Of a stretch of DNA of 21,749 bases, positions 1 through 7,495 are shown in pieces. The notes under the pieces are model-generated. The model searched no databases and was not told the DNA's origin. It was given only the letters and a program-made list of their open reading frames with translations. The DNA comes from a virus. Each line of letters opens with the position of its first letter. Within the stretch, counting starts at the first letter, position 1. The stretch is from IMG/VR virus record IMGVR_UViG_3300007539_000265, positions 1 to 21,749 of that record. The stretch is one strand, 5' to 3'. Both the position numbers and the translations under genes were made by a program.

Positions 1-2
1 CA

Positions 3-1316
3 AACCAGATCACATATAAGGATCCTGGTAATAACTTTGTCAGTAATCCTAACCTGAGATTCCAAGACAACAGCACACTGATTGTTGGTGCTGCAACATC
101 TTCAGGATCAGAAAACCATACTTTACAGGTAACTGGTTCTGGATCATTTAGTGGCGGCGTCGGAATCGGTACGACCTATGCAGACTCACCTCTTCACGTT
201 ATCGGTGGATCTGAACTGGTTGGTGTTGTAACCATCAGCACTCAGCAGTTTGAAAGTAATACTGTACTGAATGGTCCAGATATTGTTGTTAATGCTTTCA
301 AACTGAGTGGATCATCTGGTGGTGGTATTGTTACTGCAACTGCTGGTGTTGTCACATACTTTGGCGACGGATCTAAACTAACGGGCATAACATTCCCAAC
401 AGCAGGTGCATGGCATAAGGTAACTGGTGGAAGCGATCTGTTTACTCTTACTAGCGTTGGTATTGGAACCAGCGTTATGGGTGCTCGCCTGAATGTTGGA
501 GTTAATGATGGTGGAACTGTTGATGCAGGTATCGCGAGATTCTTTGCACCAAGCATGGCAGATTCTACCCACAATGGAATCGCAGTTGGTAAAGACTTCC
601 AGTCATTCAGATGTGTAACTCAAACATATCATTGGGCAGGTGGTAATCAAAACTCTGGTTCTTACTATGACATCAGTCATAAGGGACATGGAGCACAGTT
701 GGTTATCGCAGATAACAACAGCATTGGTATTGGCACTACAGCTCCAACACATAAACTGGAAGTCGAAGGTAATGTTTCTGTTGCATCAAGTGTAACTGCA
801 CAATCCTTCCATGGATCTGGAACAATTCCAGTTGGCGGTATCATTATGTGGTCTGGTGCTACTATTCCTACGGGATGGCAACTCTGTGATGGTACAAATA
901 ATGCACCAGATTTGAGAGACAGATTTGTTGTTGGATCTGGATCTTCATATAACATTAATGATAGTGGCGGTGAAAATGGTGTTACACTCACAACCAACCA
1001 AATCCCAAGTCACACTCACAGTGTTTCGGCTTCAGCATCTTCAAGTTCTTCTGCTACTACAACTGTCACTGACCCAGGTCACTCACACACTCAGAGTGGT
1101 GGAGGAACTGATGATGACGGCGGTCCTAGAGTACCAGGTGGCACCAGCAGTGGCACTCTGTCTAACATCAATAGTGCAACTACTGGAATTGATGTTGATG
1201 TTGATGTTACTACAACAACTTCAATAACTGTTTCCGAATCTGGTGCTGGTGGTGGACAATCACACGAAAACAGACCTCCATACTATGCACTGGCGTTCAT
1301 TATGAGGATGGTATAA
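3..1316 (+). CDS. Tail fibre with C-terminal phage tail-collar domain (5' truncated)
   Basis: The frame is open from the window edge, so the N-terminus is missing; about 437 residues are visible. The shaft carries several fibre repeats of the GIGT-x-P-x-L-x-V-x-G type (near nt 165-210, 460-500 and 720-775) and a FGDGSKLTG motif near nt 362-390 that recurs in the next gene. From about nt 825 comes a typical phage tail-collar domain: PVGGIIMWSG, GWQLCDGT, APDLRDRFVVGSG, then IPSHTHSV, GHSHTQSGG and a final ENRPPYYALAFIMRM. Such domains form the receptor-binding end of T4 gp12-like short fibres and related tail proteins. The His pairs (HTH, HSH) resemble those that bind metal inside gp12-type trimers. 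Role: trimeric virion fibre or adhesin in host attachment. The fibre class is firm; equivalence to gp12 is only a likeness of the collar domain. Confidence 0.88.
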   Translation, partial: NQITYKDPGNNFVSNPNLRFQDNSTLIVGAATSSGSENHTLQVTGSGSFSGGVGIGTTYADSPLHVIGGSELVGVVTISTQQFESNTVLNGPDIVVNAFKLSGSSGGGIVTATAGVVTYFGDGSKLTGITFPTAGAWHKVTGGSDLFTLTSVGIGTSVMGARLNVGVNDGGTVDAGIARFFAPSMADSTHNGIAVGKDFQSFRCVTQTYHWAGGNQNSGSYYDISHKGHGAQLVIADNNSIGIGTTAPTHKLEVEGNVSVASSVTAQSFHGSGTIPVGGIIMWSGATIPTGWQLCDGTNNAPDLRDRFVVGSGSSYNINDSGGENGVTLTTNQIPSHTHSVSASASSSSSATTTVTDPGHSHTQSGGGTDDDGGPRVPGGTSSGTLSNINSATTGIDVDVDVTTTTSITVSESGAGGGQSHENRPPYYALAFIMRMV

Positions 1317-1319
1317 ATA
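1312..1319 (+). promoter_or_regulatory. T4-type late promoter TATAAATA
   Basis: An exact TATAAATA octamer overlaps the stop codon of the collar fibre and lies 37 nt before the next ATG. This is the late-promoter consensus read by gp55-type sigma factors in T4 and T4-like cyanophages. The same octamer at the same distance precedes the gene at 3104, which supports it as real. Confidence 0.8.
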
Positions 1320-1355
1320 TAAGATAGTTCAATTACGAGGGGAGAGTGAACCTCA

Positions 1356-3056
1356 ATGGCTGCTATCAATAAAAACTTTATTATTAAGAATGGTCTTGAG
1401 GTCAAAGGTAATCGACTGATTGTCGATATTGATGAAAACAAGGTCGGCATTGGTACTAGTGTTATTGACTATGACCTCCATGTATATGGAGGCATTGGTG
1501 CTACTGACGCTAGAGTCACAGGTATCACTACTGTCAACGAATTACACTCCACTACCGCTTTCTTGGGTATCGGTTCTGCTGATACCTTTGGCGTTGGTGG
1601 AGTTACTGTTTTAGAGACAGTTGGTGGTGAAACCAGTTTATCTGGAATTACAACTTTGAGTGCTGGTGCAAGATCAACTCTTGAAACCAAACTCTTAACT
1701 GATGCTAATGGTGGACAACTTACCCTTACGGGTGTTGCTACTGTTGGAACAGTTCAGATTGCAAATGGTGAGATTCGCGCAACATCTGGTGTTGTTTCAT
1801 TCTTTGGTGATGGATCTGGTCTGACAGGCACACTCTCAGCACCTAACATGGGTGTTGGTACTGATGCATATGTTGGTGCAGGTACGACACTGATTCTCTT
1901 CTCAGGTAGTTCAGTTAGCAGCGTTGAGGCAGATAGAACATCTGGAATCGCAACAGTAACTCTCTCAAGAGTCAGCCCTTCTGGTGCTGCTGGCGAGGTT
2001 CAGTTTGCTGGTATTTCTTCCTTTAATGCAAATAGTTCCTTTACATATGATGGAACTAATCTAAAGATTGGTTCTACAAATATCAACGGCAGAGGTATTG
2101 AAGCCATTGATGCTGCCGGTATTGGATCATTTGCAGCAGTTAATGCTGGACTTGGTACAGTCATTCTGAATAGTGACGGTATCAATGTAACTTCTGGTAT
2201 TATTACCACATCTGCGATGAATCTTGGCATCGCTGTCACTCTGACCTCAGGTGGCATTGGCGCTGGAATTATAACTGCTACTACGTTAGATATTAACGCT
2301 GGTGGTGTATTCAACCCAGGTGGTATTGATGTTGGATTTATTACTGCAACCAACTTTGTTGGTGGTAGATTTGATGGTACAAGAGTCAAAGCAGGTATCT
2401 GTACTTTAACATCTGGTGGTGCAGTTGTTGCTGGTGTTATTACTGCAACAAGATATGATGGACCTTTTACTGGTGCTAACAGGTTACAAATCACATCAGG
2501 TGGTATTAACAACGCTGGTGTTATTACTGCTACTAGTATTGATGCCCAGGGTAATAGTTTAGTTGCTATTGGCAACACTTTTACATCGGGTGGTATTGAT
2601 GTTGTTGGTTATGGTGTAAGTGCAACTAGTTACACAACTAAGGGAACCGGTTCATATCAAATTGGTGGAGACACCATAATCAACCATGAAAGAAAAATTC
2701 AGAGAGTAATTCTTGATAACTACTCTGAAAAATACTATGATTTTGGAAACACTGGTGCAACCCCTTCGATCAACCTAGAGAATGGTAACTTTGTTAAGGC
2801 AACACTAAATTCAAACGCTGTATTTACATTTGGTTTTGGATCTGGACGATCTGATGAGGTAATGCAGTTTACTCTGCATCTTGTTAATGATGGTGTAGCA
2901 AGCAGATCTATCACTTGGCCGGCAACAGTCAAGTGGCCAAATGGTTCTATTCCCGTTAGAACTACTACAGCAAACCGTGCTGATGTGTATACCTTCTATA
3001 CATATAACGGCGGATCTACATGGTATGGAATTCTGTCCATCTATAACTATGCATAA
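1356..3056 (+). CDS. Repeat-containing tail fibre/virion protein (566 aa)
   Basis: Start ATG at 1356 follows a purine-rich site (GAGGGGAG, 1337-1344). The N-terminal part has fibre repeats (GIGTSVIDYDLHVYGG, about residues 31-46) and FFGDGSGLTG (149-158), shared with the upstream fibre. Residues about 297-425 contain at least four units of the form SGG-I-x-x-A-G-V-I-T-A-T, low-complexity beta-type repeats usual in elongated trimeric fibres. Residues about 455-566 form a separate C-terminal domain (NYSEKYYDFGNTG, RSITWPATVKWPNGSIPV, ADVYTFYTYNGGSTWYG) that is duplicated as the stand-alone gene at 3104. Likely a late structural protein on the tail or capsid surface, with the C-terminal domain as a tip or trimerisation module. 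I recognise the cyanophage fibre style but cannot assign a named T4 homologue. Confidence 0.85.
   Translation: MAAINKNFIIKNGLEVKGNRLIVDIDENKVGIGTSVIDYDLHVYGGIGATDARVTGITTVNELHSTTAFLGIGSADTFGVGGVTVLETVGGETSLSGITTLSAGARSTLETKLLTDANGGQLTLTGVATVGTVQIANGEIRATSGVVSFFGDGSGLTGTLSAPNMGVGTDAYVGAGTTLILFSGSSVSSVEADRTSGIATVTLSRVSPSGAAGEVQFAGISSFNANSSFTYDGTNLKIGSTNINGRGIEAIDAAGIGSFAAVNAGLGTVILNSDGINVTSGIITTSAMNLGIAVTLTSGGIGAGIITATTLDINAGGVFNPGGIDVGFITATNFVGGRFDGTRVKAGICTLTSGGAVVAGVITATRYDGPFTGANRLQITSGGINNAGVITATSIDAQGNSLVAIGNTFTSGGIDVVGYGVSATSYTTKGTGSYQIGGDTIINHERKIQRVILDNYSEKYYDFGNTGATPSINLENGNFVKATLNSNAVFTFGFGSGRSDEVMQFTLHLVNDGVASRSITWPATVKWPNGSIPVRTTTANRADVYTFYTYNGGSTWYGILSIYNYA
2244..2630 (+). repeat. 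Degenerate protein repeats (SGG-I-x2-AGVITAT) inside the fibre gene
   Basis: Units recur about every 25-35 residues: TSGGIGAGIITAT, PGGIDVGFITAT, TSGGAVVAGVITAT, TSGGINNAGVITAT and a decayed TSGGIDVVGYGVSAT. At DNA level the units share ggtggtatt and gttattactgc words but have diverged, so they are old tandem duplications, not fresh ones. Such repeats allow change in fibre length by recombination. Confidence 0.7.
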
Positions 3057-3058
3057 GT

Positions 3059-3066
3059 TATAAATA
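3059..3066 (+). promoter_or_regulatory. T4-type late promoter TATAAATA
   Basis: Second exact TATAAATA, just behind the 566-aa fibre stop and 37 nt before the ATG at 3104, the same spacing as the copy at 1312. Confidence 0.8.
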
Positions 3067-3080
3067 TCTCCGTGGCCAAC

Positions 3081-3096
3081 TTTTAAACGTTTAAAA
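3081..3096 (+). repeat. Perfect 16-bp palindrome before a start codon lacking a Shine-Dalgarno
   Basis: TTTTAAACGTTTAAAA is a perfect palindrome between the late promoter and the ATG at 3104. It would lie in the 5' leader of the transcript, 7 nt before the start codon, where no purine-rich ribosome site is visible. It could be a protein-binding dyad or simply an AT-rich leader. Confidence 0.6.
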
Positions 3097-3103
3097 AAGC
3101 ACA

Positions 3104-3487
3104 ATGGCAATCAAAATTTCTGGAACAACAATTATTTCCGATAGTAGAAATTTGGATTACTATGGTGAGGAGTATTACGATAATAGTAATACGGGATCAT
3201 CCTGCACAATTAACTTGCAGAATGGTAACTTCCAACGTGCAGTTTTGAATTCAAACTGCACATTCACCTTTTCCAATCCTACTAACGGTGCAACATCGTT
3301 TACCCTCGTTCTTTATAACGATGGTACAAGTGGTAGATCAATCACATGGCCTACATCGGTCAAGTGGCCTAATGGATCTACACCCGTAAGAACAACATCT
3401 GCAAACAAAGCAGATGTTTACACCTTCTTTACCTATGATGGTGGAACCTCATGGTGGGGAGTCCTGTCATTGTACAACTTCTCCTGA
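3104..3487 (+). CDS. Stand-alone fibre C-terminal domain protein (127 aa)
   Basis: From about residue 20 on, this protein is a clear paralogue of the last ~110 residues of the 566-aa fibre upstream. Shared blocks in the same order are EEYYD-x-x-NTG, NL-x-NGNF, LNSN-x-x-FTF, GRSITWPTSVKWPNGSTPVR, ADVYTF and the ending WWGVLSLYNFS. The fibre's shaft is absent; a short N-terminus of about 20 residues replaces it. It has its own late promoter and is expected in or on the virion. Possible roles are a tip protein that swaps with or caps the fibre end, a small decoration protein, or a folding partner. Similar C-terminal modules occur in cyanophage structural proteins in my knowledge, but the precise function is unknown. 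Confidence 0.75.
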   Translation: MAIKISGTTIISDSRNLDYYGEEYYDNSNTGSSCTINLQNGNFQRAVLNSNCTFTFSNPTNGATSFTLVLYNDGTSGRSITWPTSVKWPNGSTPVRTTSANKADVYTFFTYDGGTSWWGVLSLYNFS

Positions 3488-3503
3488 TATTTTTTGAATC
3501 GAT

Positions 3504-4181
3504 ATGTTTACTGAAGATTATAATCAGTTCATTGGACTCTACTCGAATATCTTTCCTGAAGGGTTCAGTGAATTTTTGATCAGTGAGTTTGAGAGAATTA
3601 AAAGTGAGGGGAACTTTGTACGCTCCAGACAAAGTGGAGAAGGTGCAAAGAAATCATTCAAAGATGATAATTATGTATTTTTGAATGATTTACATAATAA
3701 TGGTGAATATTTGAAAGAAAAGCATGATCTTGAATTGAACTTTGGTTCTGATGACGGAAGTTTGCTGAAGACATTCAAAGATTCTGATGGTGAATACCGT
3801 GATGCAGTGAAGGTAATTGTTGAATGTCTTCAAGACTGCTTTGATCGATATGTTGAACGTTATTCAACCTTGACGGAACCAGATCATGATATGAGAGGAT
3901 CTTGCATTAAAATGCAAAAGACTCAACCAGGTGGCGGTTATCATGTATGGCACGCTGAACAATCTTGTGAGGAGTCTCGGAGAGTTTTAGTTTGGACCAT
4001 CTATTTGAATGATATTGATGAAGCTGGAGAAACTGAATTTTTATATCAAAAGTTTAGACTCCCGCCCAAAAAAGATAGTTGTGCTATTTTCCCCGCAGCA
4101 TTCACTCACACTCACCGAGGCAACGTCGTCCATGGTGAAAAAGATAAATATATTTTAACTGGATGGTTTTATTACGTTTAA
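3504..4181 (+). CDS. 2OG-Fe(II) oxygenase, prolyl-4-hydroxylase-like
   Basis: A 225-residue protein with the core layout of 2-oxoglutarate/Fe(II) dioxygenases. YHVWHAEQ (146-153) supplies the likely H150-x-E152 metal pair, VLVWTIYLND and GETEFLYQ form the jelly-roll strands, and FTHTHRGN (200-207, H204) followed by KYILTGWF (215-222) supplies the distal His and a basic residue for 2-oxoglutarate. A Lys in that place is the pattern of prolyl 4-hydroxylases, whereas many other families use Arg. Family role: hydroxylation of a protein side chain, typically proline. It lies 16 nt before the Gly/Asn/Pro-rich adhesin at 4198, a striking candidate substrate. The start ATG has no clear Shine-Dalgarno. 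The family is quite certain; the substrate is inference. Confidence 0.85.
   Translation: MFTEDYNQFIGLYSNIFPEGFSEFLISEFERIKSEGNFVRSRQSGEGAKKSFKDDNYVFLNDLHNNGEYLKEKHDLELNFGSDDGSLLKTFKDSDGEYRDAVKVIVECLQDCFDRYVERYSTLTEPDHDMRGSCIKMQKTQPGGGYHVWHAEQSCEESRRVLVWTIYLNDIDEAGETEFLYQKFRLPPKKDSCAIFPAAFTHTHRGNVVHGEKDKYILTGWFYYV
4143..4150 (+). promoter_or_regulatory. Probable late promoter GATAAATA inside the oxygenase gene
   Basis: GATAAATA fits the NATAAATA late motif reported for cyanophages and lies 47 nt before the glycine-rich gene's ATG, inside the 3' end of the oxygenase. It would give the adhesin its own late transcript. One mismatch from the T4 octamer, so less certain than the copies at 1312 and 3059. 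Confidence 0.5.
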
Positions 4182-4197
4182 ACAACGATAACTAACG

Positions 4198-5328
4198 ATG
4201 GCAATTCAAAGGTCAATCTATCGCGGCAATATGCAAGCCGCGTCTACAGTAACATTTAATAATCCGGGCACCTTTACCACCCCCGCTAGACTTTTGAGAG
4301 TCACTGTTCAGGGTCGTGGTCAAGATGGTACTTCTGGTAACCCAGGTAACGGTGGATCCGGTGGTAACGGCGGAAACGGCGGCAGCGGTGGAGGAGGAAA
4401 CTCCGGTCAACCTGGTCGTGGTGGCGGTGGTGGTCCTTCTGCTCATGGTGGTGGACATGGTAACCGTAACAGTGGAAACGCTGGTGGCGGCGGTGGTGGT
4501 CAGCCCGGTAGCGGTGGAAACTCCGGACACGGCAACTCAGGTGGTGGCGGAAACCCCGGCAACGGCGGCAACCCAGGAAACCCAGGTAACTCAGGTAGCA
4601 CTGGAAACTCCAGTTCTGCTGTAGGTGTCAACTTCGCAGGTGGATCTGGTGGAGCTGCTGGTAGTGGCAACCCAGGTAACCCAGGCAATAGCGGCAACCC
4701 AGGAAACTCTGGCGGCGGAGGTAACGGCGGTGCTGGCGGTAACGCTGGCGGACACGCTGGTAACCACCAAAACGGCGCTGGTGGCGGCAACCCTGGTGGT
4801 GGTCATGGTAACCGTGGCGGCGGTGGTAACGGCGGTAATGCTGGTGGTAACCCATTCACCAACCCAAGACCTAGAAACTACACTCAGCACTCTGGTCCCG
4901 CAGGTAACGGCGGATCCGCTGGTGGTCCTGGTCACGGCGGTGGCGGTGGATCTGGTCCCGGTGGACACGGTGGTGGTGGCGGTAACGGACACCATGGTGG
5001 AAATGGTAACCCAGGTAACGCAGGACAAGGCCCTGGTTCCAGAGGTAGATCGTTCCACGAAGCGTCACCCGGTAACCCAGGTAACCCAGGCAACCCAGGT
5101 CGCGGCGGCGGCGGTGGTGGCGGCGGTGCTCACTCCGGTAACGGTGGACACGGCGGTAACCCAGGTGGTGGTGGAAACCCAGGAAACAATGGATCCTCTA
5201 ACCCAGGTGGTTCTGGACAACCAGCGTCTACAAGTACATCGCCTAACGTAACAACAACACCTCAAACTGGCTATCCTGTTACAGTTGCTCCAGGTGGTTT
5301 CGTTACAATTTCTTGGAACGCACAGTAA
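4198..5328 (+). CDS. Glycine-rich, collagen/polyglycine-like adhesin (376 aa)
   Basis: Three parts. Residues about 15-38 (STVTFNNPGTFTTPARLLRV) match the short beta module that commonly precedes Gly-rich phage tail proteins. Residues about 41-350 are mostly Gly with Asn, Pro, Ser and His, including runs of Gly-Asn-Pro every third residue (GNPGNPGNPG). The end is PVTVAPGGFVTISWNAQ. Gly-rich blocks are interrupted by short non-Gly segments: SSSAVGVNF (near nt 4609-4635), FTNPRPRNYTQHS (near 4855-4893) and SRGRSFHEAS (near 5038-5067). Known parallel: S16/T2-type gp38 adhesins, where polyglycine-II helices form a lattice and intervening loops bind the receptor. Role inferred: fibre tip or surface adhesin made late. 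The start lacks a Shine-Dalgarno. The Pro content and neighbouring hydroxylase suggest modification. It is not a sequence homologue of gp38 that I can prove. Confidence 0.82.
   Translation: MAIQRSIYRGNMQAASTVTFNNPGTFTTPARLLRVTVQGRGQDGTSGNPGNGGSGGNGGNGGSGGGGNSGQPGRGGGGGPSAHGGGHGNRNSGNAGGGGGGQPGSGGNSGHGNSGGGGNPGNGGNPGNPGNSGSTGNSSSAVGVNFAGGSGGAAGSGNPGNPGNSGNPGNSGGGGNGGAGGNAGGHAGNHQNGAGGGNPGGGHGNRGGGGNGGNAGGNPFTNPRPRNYTQHSGPAGNGGSAGGPGHGGGGGSGPGGHGGGGGNGHHGGNGNPGNAGQGPGSRGRSFHEASPGNPGNPGNPGRGGGGGGGGAHSGNGGHGGNPGGGGNPGNNGSSNPGGSGQPASTSTSPNVTTTPQTGYPVTVAPGGFVTISWNAQ
4321..5220 (+). repeat. Low-complexity GGN/AAC/CCA triplet-repeat tract
   Basis: About 900 bases dominated by ggt, ggc, gga, aac and cca codons, with many near-identical words such as ggtaacccaggtaac. 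It is locally far richer in G+C than its flanks. Such tracts expand and contract by slippage or unequal recombination. It also produces several long spurious ORFs in other frames. Confidence 0.8.
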
Positions 5329-5343
5329 GGAGTAAACAAACAA

Positions 5344-5763
5344 ATGGCAATTACAGCTGCAACTACAGAAACAGTAACCACTTCATCATCTACTTGGACC
5401 GAGCAAACCGAAACGTTTACTTGGGACGAAGATGCTATTGCAAATCATGGTGAAGATCCTGACCGTGAAATTGGTGACACAGTGACAACAACTAGTTGGG
5501 TTGAATCAGTAACATCAACTGATACTGTGATGCTTGTTATGCCTACTGTGTCGGAACCTAAAGTAATGGCACAGATCAATTCTTCAGGTGAAGTGACAAA
5601 TGTCCACGCTGTTTTACCAAATGGCGCAGGTCACCTTGAATATGATTCTGATTATACATATCTGATCGTCGATATTGAGGACACCAATCAACCATGTATT
5701 GGTGGTTCGTATGATGCGGGAACTCAGACTTTCTCTGCTCCCGCAGATTCACTTCCTCAGTAA
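5344..5763 (+). CDS. Conserved-type hypothetical, acidic Thr-rich protein (139 aa)
   Basis: Strong ribosome site (TAAGGAG, 5326-5332, overlapping the previous stop) 11 nt before the ATG. The N-terminal ~70 residues are rich in Thr, Ser and acidic residues; the second half has the shape of a small virion-associated beta domain and ends near IGGSYDAGTQTFSAP. That ending resembles the Y-D-x-x-T-x-x-F-x-x-P finish of several small tail or fibre-assembly proteins, but no family can be named. It sits 15 nt after the adhesin and likely shares its late transcript. Plausible roles are a small structural protein or adhesin-assembly factor; function unknown. Confidence 0.7.
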   Translation: MAITAATTETVTTSSSTWTEQTETFTWDEDAIANHGEDPDREIGDTVTTTSWVESVTSTDTVMLVMPTVSEPKVMAQINSSGEVTNVHAVLPNGAGHLEYDSDYTYLIVDIEDTNQPCIGGSYDAGTQTFSAPADSLPQ

Positions 5764-5798
5764 TTTTATACATACATTAGATTATTCATTTTTGTAAC

Positions 5799-6296
5799 AT
5801 GCCCGCAAAGAAAAGGGTCTCTAAGACCCGTGAACTTATTGAAAGTGAACTTGAAGCGAACGAATTAGCACAAGTTAAGCAAAATCAATCCCGCGCACGT
5901 TCATTCTCCGTTGGTAAGACCACTGGTGGTCTTCTGGAGATCAATATGCGCGGGGATTTTTATAATCTATGGTATATTTTGAACCCCGTTGAAGCAGTTG
6001 AAATGATTGATCAAATCGCTGCCGGTATTGGTATTGAAATTGCAAAAAGACCTAAACAAGACTTTTCTACATGGAGATCTTGGGATCTTGAGCAACCAGA
6101 CTTTAATGAATGGAAAGGTGCTGCTCCATTTCAATTCTCTGATCAACAGAGAAAGCAACTTAAAAAACTTGAAGAGAAGAAATTTTCTGGGCATGATATG
6201 TTGCCAGCACAAGTAGAAGTACCAGAACCCAAACCACTTCCCGAACCTAAACCTACAAGGTCAAGGAAAAAGAAGAAGGAAGAGGAAGAAGAATGA
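5799..6296 (+). CDS. Conserved cyanophage hypothetical with charged C-terminal tail (165 aa)
   Basis: Residues about 30-110 form a compact domain (ARSFSVGKTTGG, INMRGDFYNLWYILNPVE, KRPKQDFSTWRSW) of a kind I recall from cyanophage hypotheticals near structural genes. From about residue 125 the protein becomes linker-like (PEPKPLPEPKP) and ends in a Lys block followed by five Glu, a flexible polyampholyte tail. No catalytic motif is visible. The start lacks a Shine-Dalgarno. The last four bases overlap the next ATG (ATGA), so translation of the two is probably coupled. Function unknown. Confidence 0.75.
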   Translation: MPAKKRVSKTRELIESELEANELAQVKQNQSRARSFSVGKTTGGLLEINMRGDFYNLWYILNPVEAVEMIDQIAAGIGIEIAKRPKQDFSTWRSWDLEQPDFNEWKGAAPFQFSDQQRKQLKKLEEKKFSGHDMLPAQVEVPEPKPLPEPKPTRSRKKKKEEEEE

Positions 6297-6841
6297 ATAC
6301 ATATGCTCTTGTGAACCATCGGGATATGATGGTTGTAGATAGACTACAACCTCTTCCCGAAGGGTGGAGAAACATGTCACAACTTTCGGCACTAACTGAC
6401 GAAGAACTATTTGATTTAAGTTGGGCTGGTTGGGAAAATGAAGGGTGGGTTTGTGTAACTGATCCTAGATTTGGTGATTACTCCTGCCCAGAAGAAACTT
6501 TGAATATGAATAAGTTGAATCTAAAGGCAGAGGTTCAAAATCAGATCAATGGGGTAAGAGAGACTCTCTTAAAGTATAAAGGAAAAGATATTCCATTCAA
6601 CACCGAAGTAAGAACAGAGTTTCATATTTTAAGTCAAAGAGCAAAAGACTTGCCAAATTCATATTTTCTCGTTAAAATGAGATTTGAATATTTTCAATTC
6701 ACTGGTAGAGAAATTCTTGAAATATCCGATATGCTAGAATTGCATAACCAGAATTGTAATATGAAAGAGTATTCAATATTCAAGGATATTGAAGCATGTC
6801 AGTCACTAAAAGAGTTGACAGAAGTAAATTATGACATCTAA
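6293..6841 (+). CDS. Hypothetical, possibly tail-fibre-assembly-like (182 aa)
   Basis: The start overlaps the upstream stop by ATGA, with a purine-rich AAGGAAGAGGAAGAAG stretch in front. The N-terminal ~60 residues (YALVNHRDMMVVDRLQPLP, LTDEELFDLSWAGW) resemble the head of phage fibre-assembly/DUF4376-like proteins, where a short beta segment with LP and GW residues precedes a variable domain. The rest is predicted helical and AT-rich in codon use, with KDIPFNTEVRTEFHILSQRA in the middle. Its place between fibre genes and oxygenases fits an assembly factor, but the likeness is weak and from memory. It overlaps the next gene by 11 bases. Confidence 0.7.
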   Translation: MNTYALVNHRDMMVVDRLQPLPEGWRNMSQLSALTDEELFDLSWAGWENEGWVCVTDPRFGDYSCPEETLNMNKLNLKAEVQNQINGVRETLLKYKGKDIPFNTEVRTEFHILSQRAKDLPNSYFLVKMRFEYFQFTGREILEISDMLELHNQNCNMKEYSIFKDIEACQSLKELTEVNYDI

Positions 6842-7493
6842 GTATTTTCATAGAGATCCGGATCATGTTTTTGAAACTATTCACCAGTATGATCCAAGTC
6901 TTGATAGATCTATAGACACTTGGTCTCTTAAACCATTGCCTGAAAGACCTTTATGGTCTTATCAACAGGGAATGTTTACTTGGGAAGAGTGTCAAAAGAT
7001 TATCGTTTTAGGTGAGAGATTATCTCCACAAAAAGCGGTTCTCATCGGTGATGCATATGATGATAGTATTAGAAAATCTTTCACTTCTTGGATTTCTCCA
7101 ACCCCAGTAAGCAAATGGATTTTCGAAAAAATTACTCATTGGGCAGTAGATCATAACGATAAGTATTTTCAGTATGATTTGGATTGTATTGAAAGAATTC
7201 AATTTACAAAGTATGAAGCATCCGAACAAGGATTTTACGGTGTTCATGTAGATAGTTATGATACTCCAGGAAAAATAAACAGAAAACTAAGTCTTTCTGT
7301 TCAACTAACATGTGAAACTGATTATGAAGGTGGTGAGGTAATTCTTAAACCAACTGGAAAAGATATTGTAATGCAAAAGCAGTGTGGTATGGGAATCTTT
7401 TTCCCATCTCATGTTGTTCATGAGGTTAAACCTGTCACAAAAGGAACTAGATATTCTCTAGTCGTTTGGTTTTTAGGCAATAACATAAGGTGA
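6831..7493 (+). CDS. 2OG-Fe(II) oxygenase, PKHD-type (220 aa)
   Basis: Complete jelly-roll signature: YGVHVDSY (136-143) with H139-x-D141 as metal ligands, RKLSLSVQL (151-159), YEGGEV (165-170), FFPSHVVHEVKPVTKG (190-205) with H197, and R207 in RYSLVVW for 2-oxoglutarate. The order and spacing match PKHD-type hydroxylases (PiuC/YbiX group and many cyanophage proteins). The N-terminal ~85 residues are family-specific. Role: Fe(II)- and 2-oxoglutarate-dependent hydroxylation of an unknown, probably protein, substrate in the cytoplasm of the infected cell. It overlaps the upstream gene by 11 bases, and another oxygenase follows directly. All catalytic residues are present. Confidence 0.9.
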   Translation: MTSKYFHRDPDHVFETIHQYDPSLDRSIDTWSLKPLPERPLWSYQQGMFTWEECQKIIVLGERLSPQKAVLIGDAYDDSIRKSFTSWISPTPVSKWIFEKITHWAVDHNDKYFQYDLDCIERIQFTKYEASEQGFYGVHVDSYDTPGKINRKLSLSVQLTCETDYEGGEVILKPTGKDIVMQKQCGMGIFFPSHVVHEVKPVTKGTRYSLVVWFLGNNIR

Positions 7494-7495
7494 TC

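Noticed and set aside
3429-3632. Minus-strand ORFs across the window
   Set aside because: All lie opposite well-supported + strand genes, lack ribosome sites and show no domain; treated as shadows.
4213-5343. Several long ORFs on both strands across the glycine-rich gene, up to 208 codons
   Set aside because: They are frame shadows of GGN/AAC/CCA repeats, which rarely form stop codons in other frames. Their products are Val/Thr/Ala or Pro monotony without promoters or ribosome sites.
7490-7495. GTG start for the oxygenase at 7496
   Set aside because: The AAGG site is too close to the GTG and suits ATG 7496 better; the two extra codons add nothing conserved.
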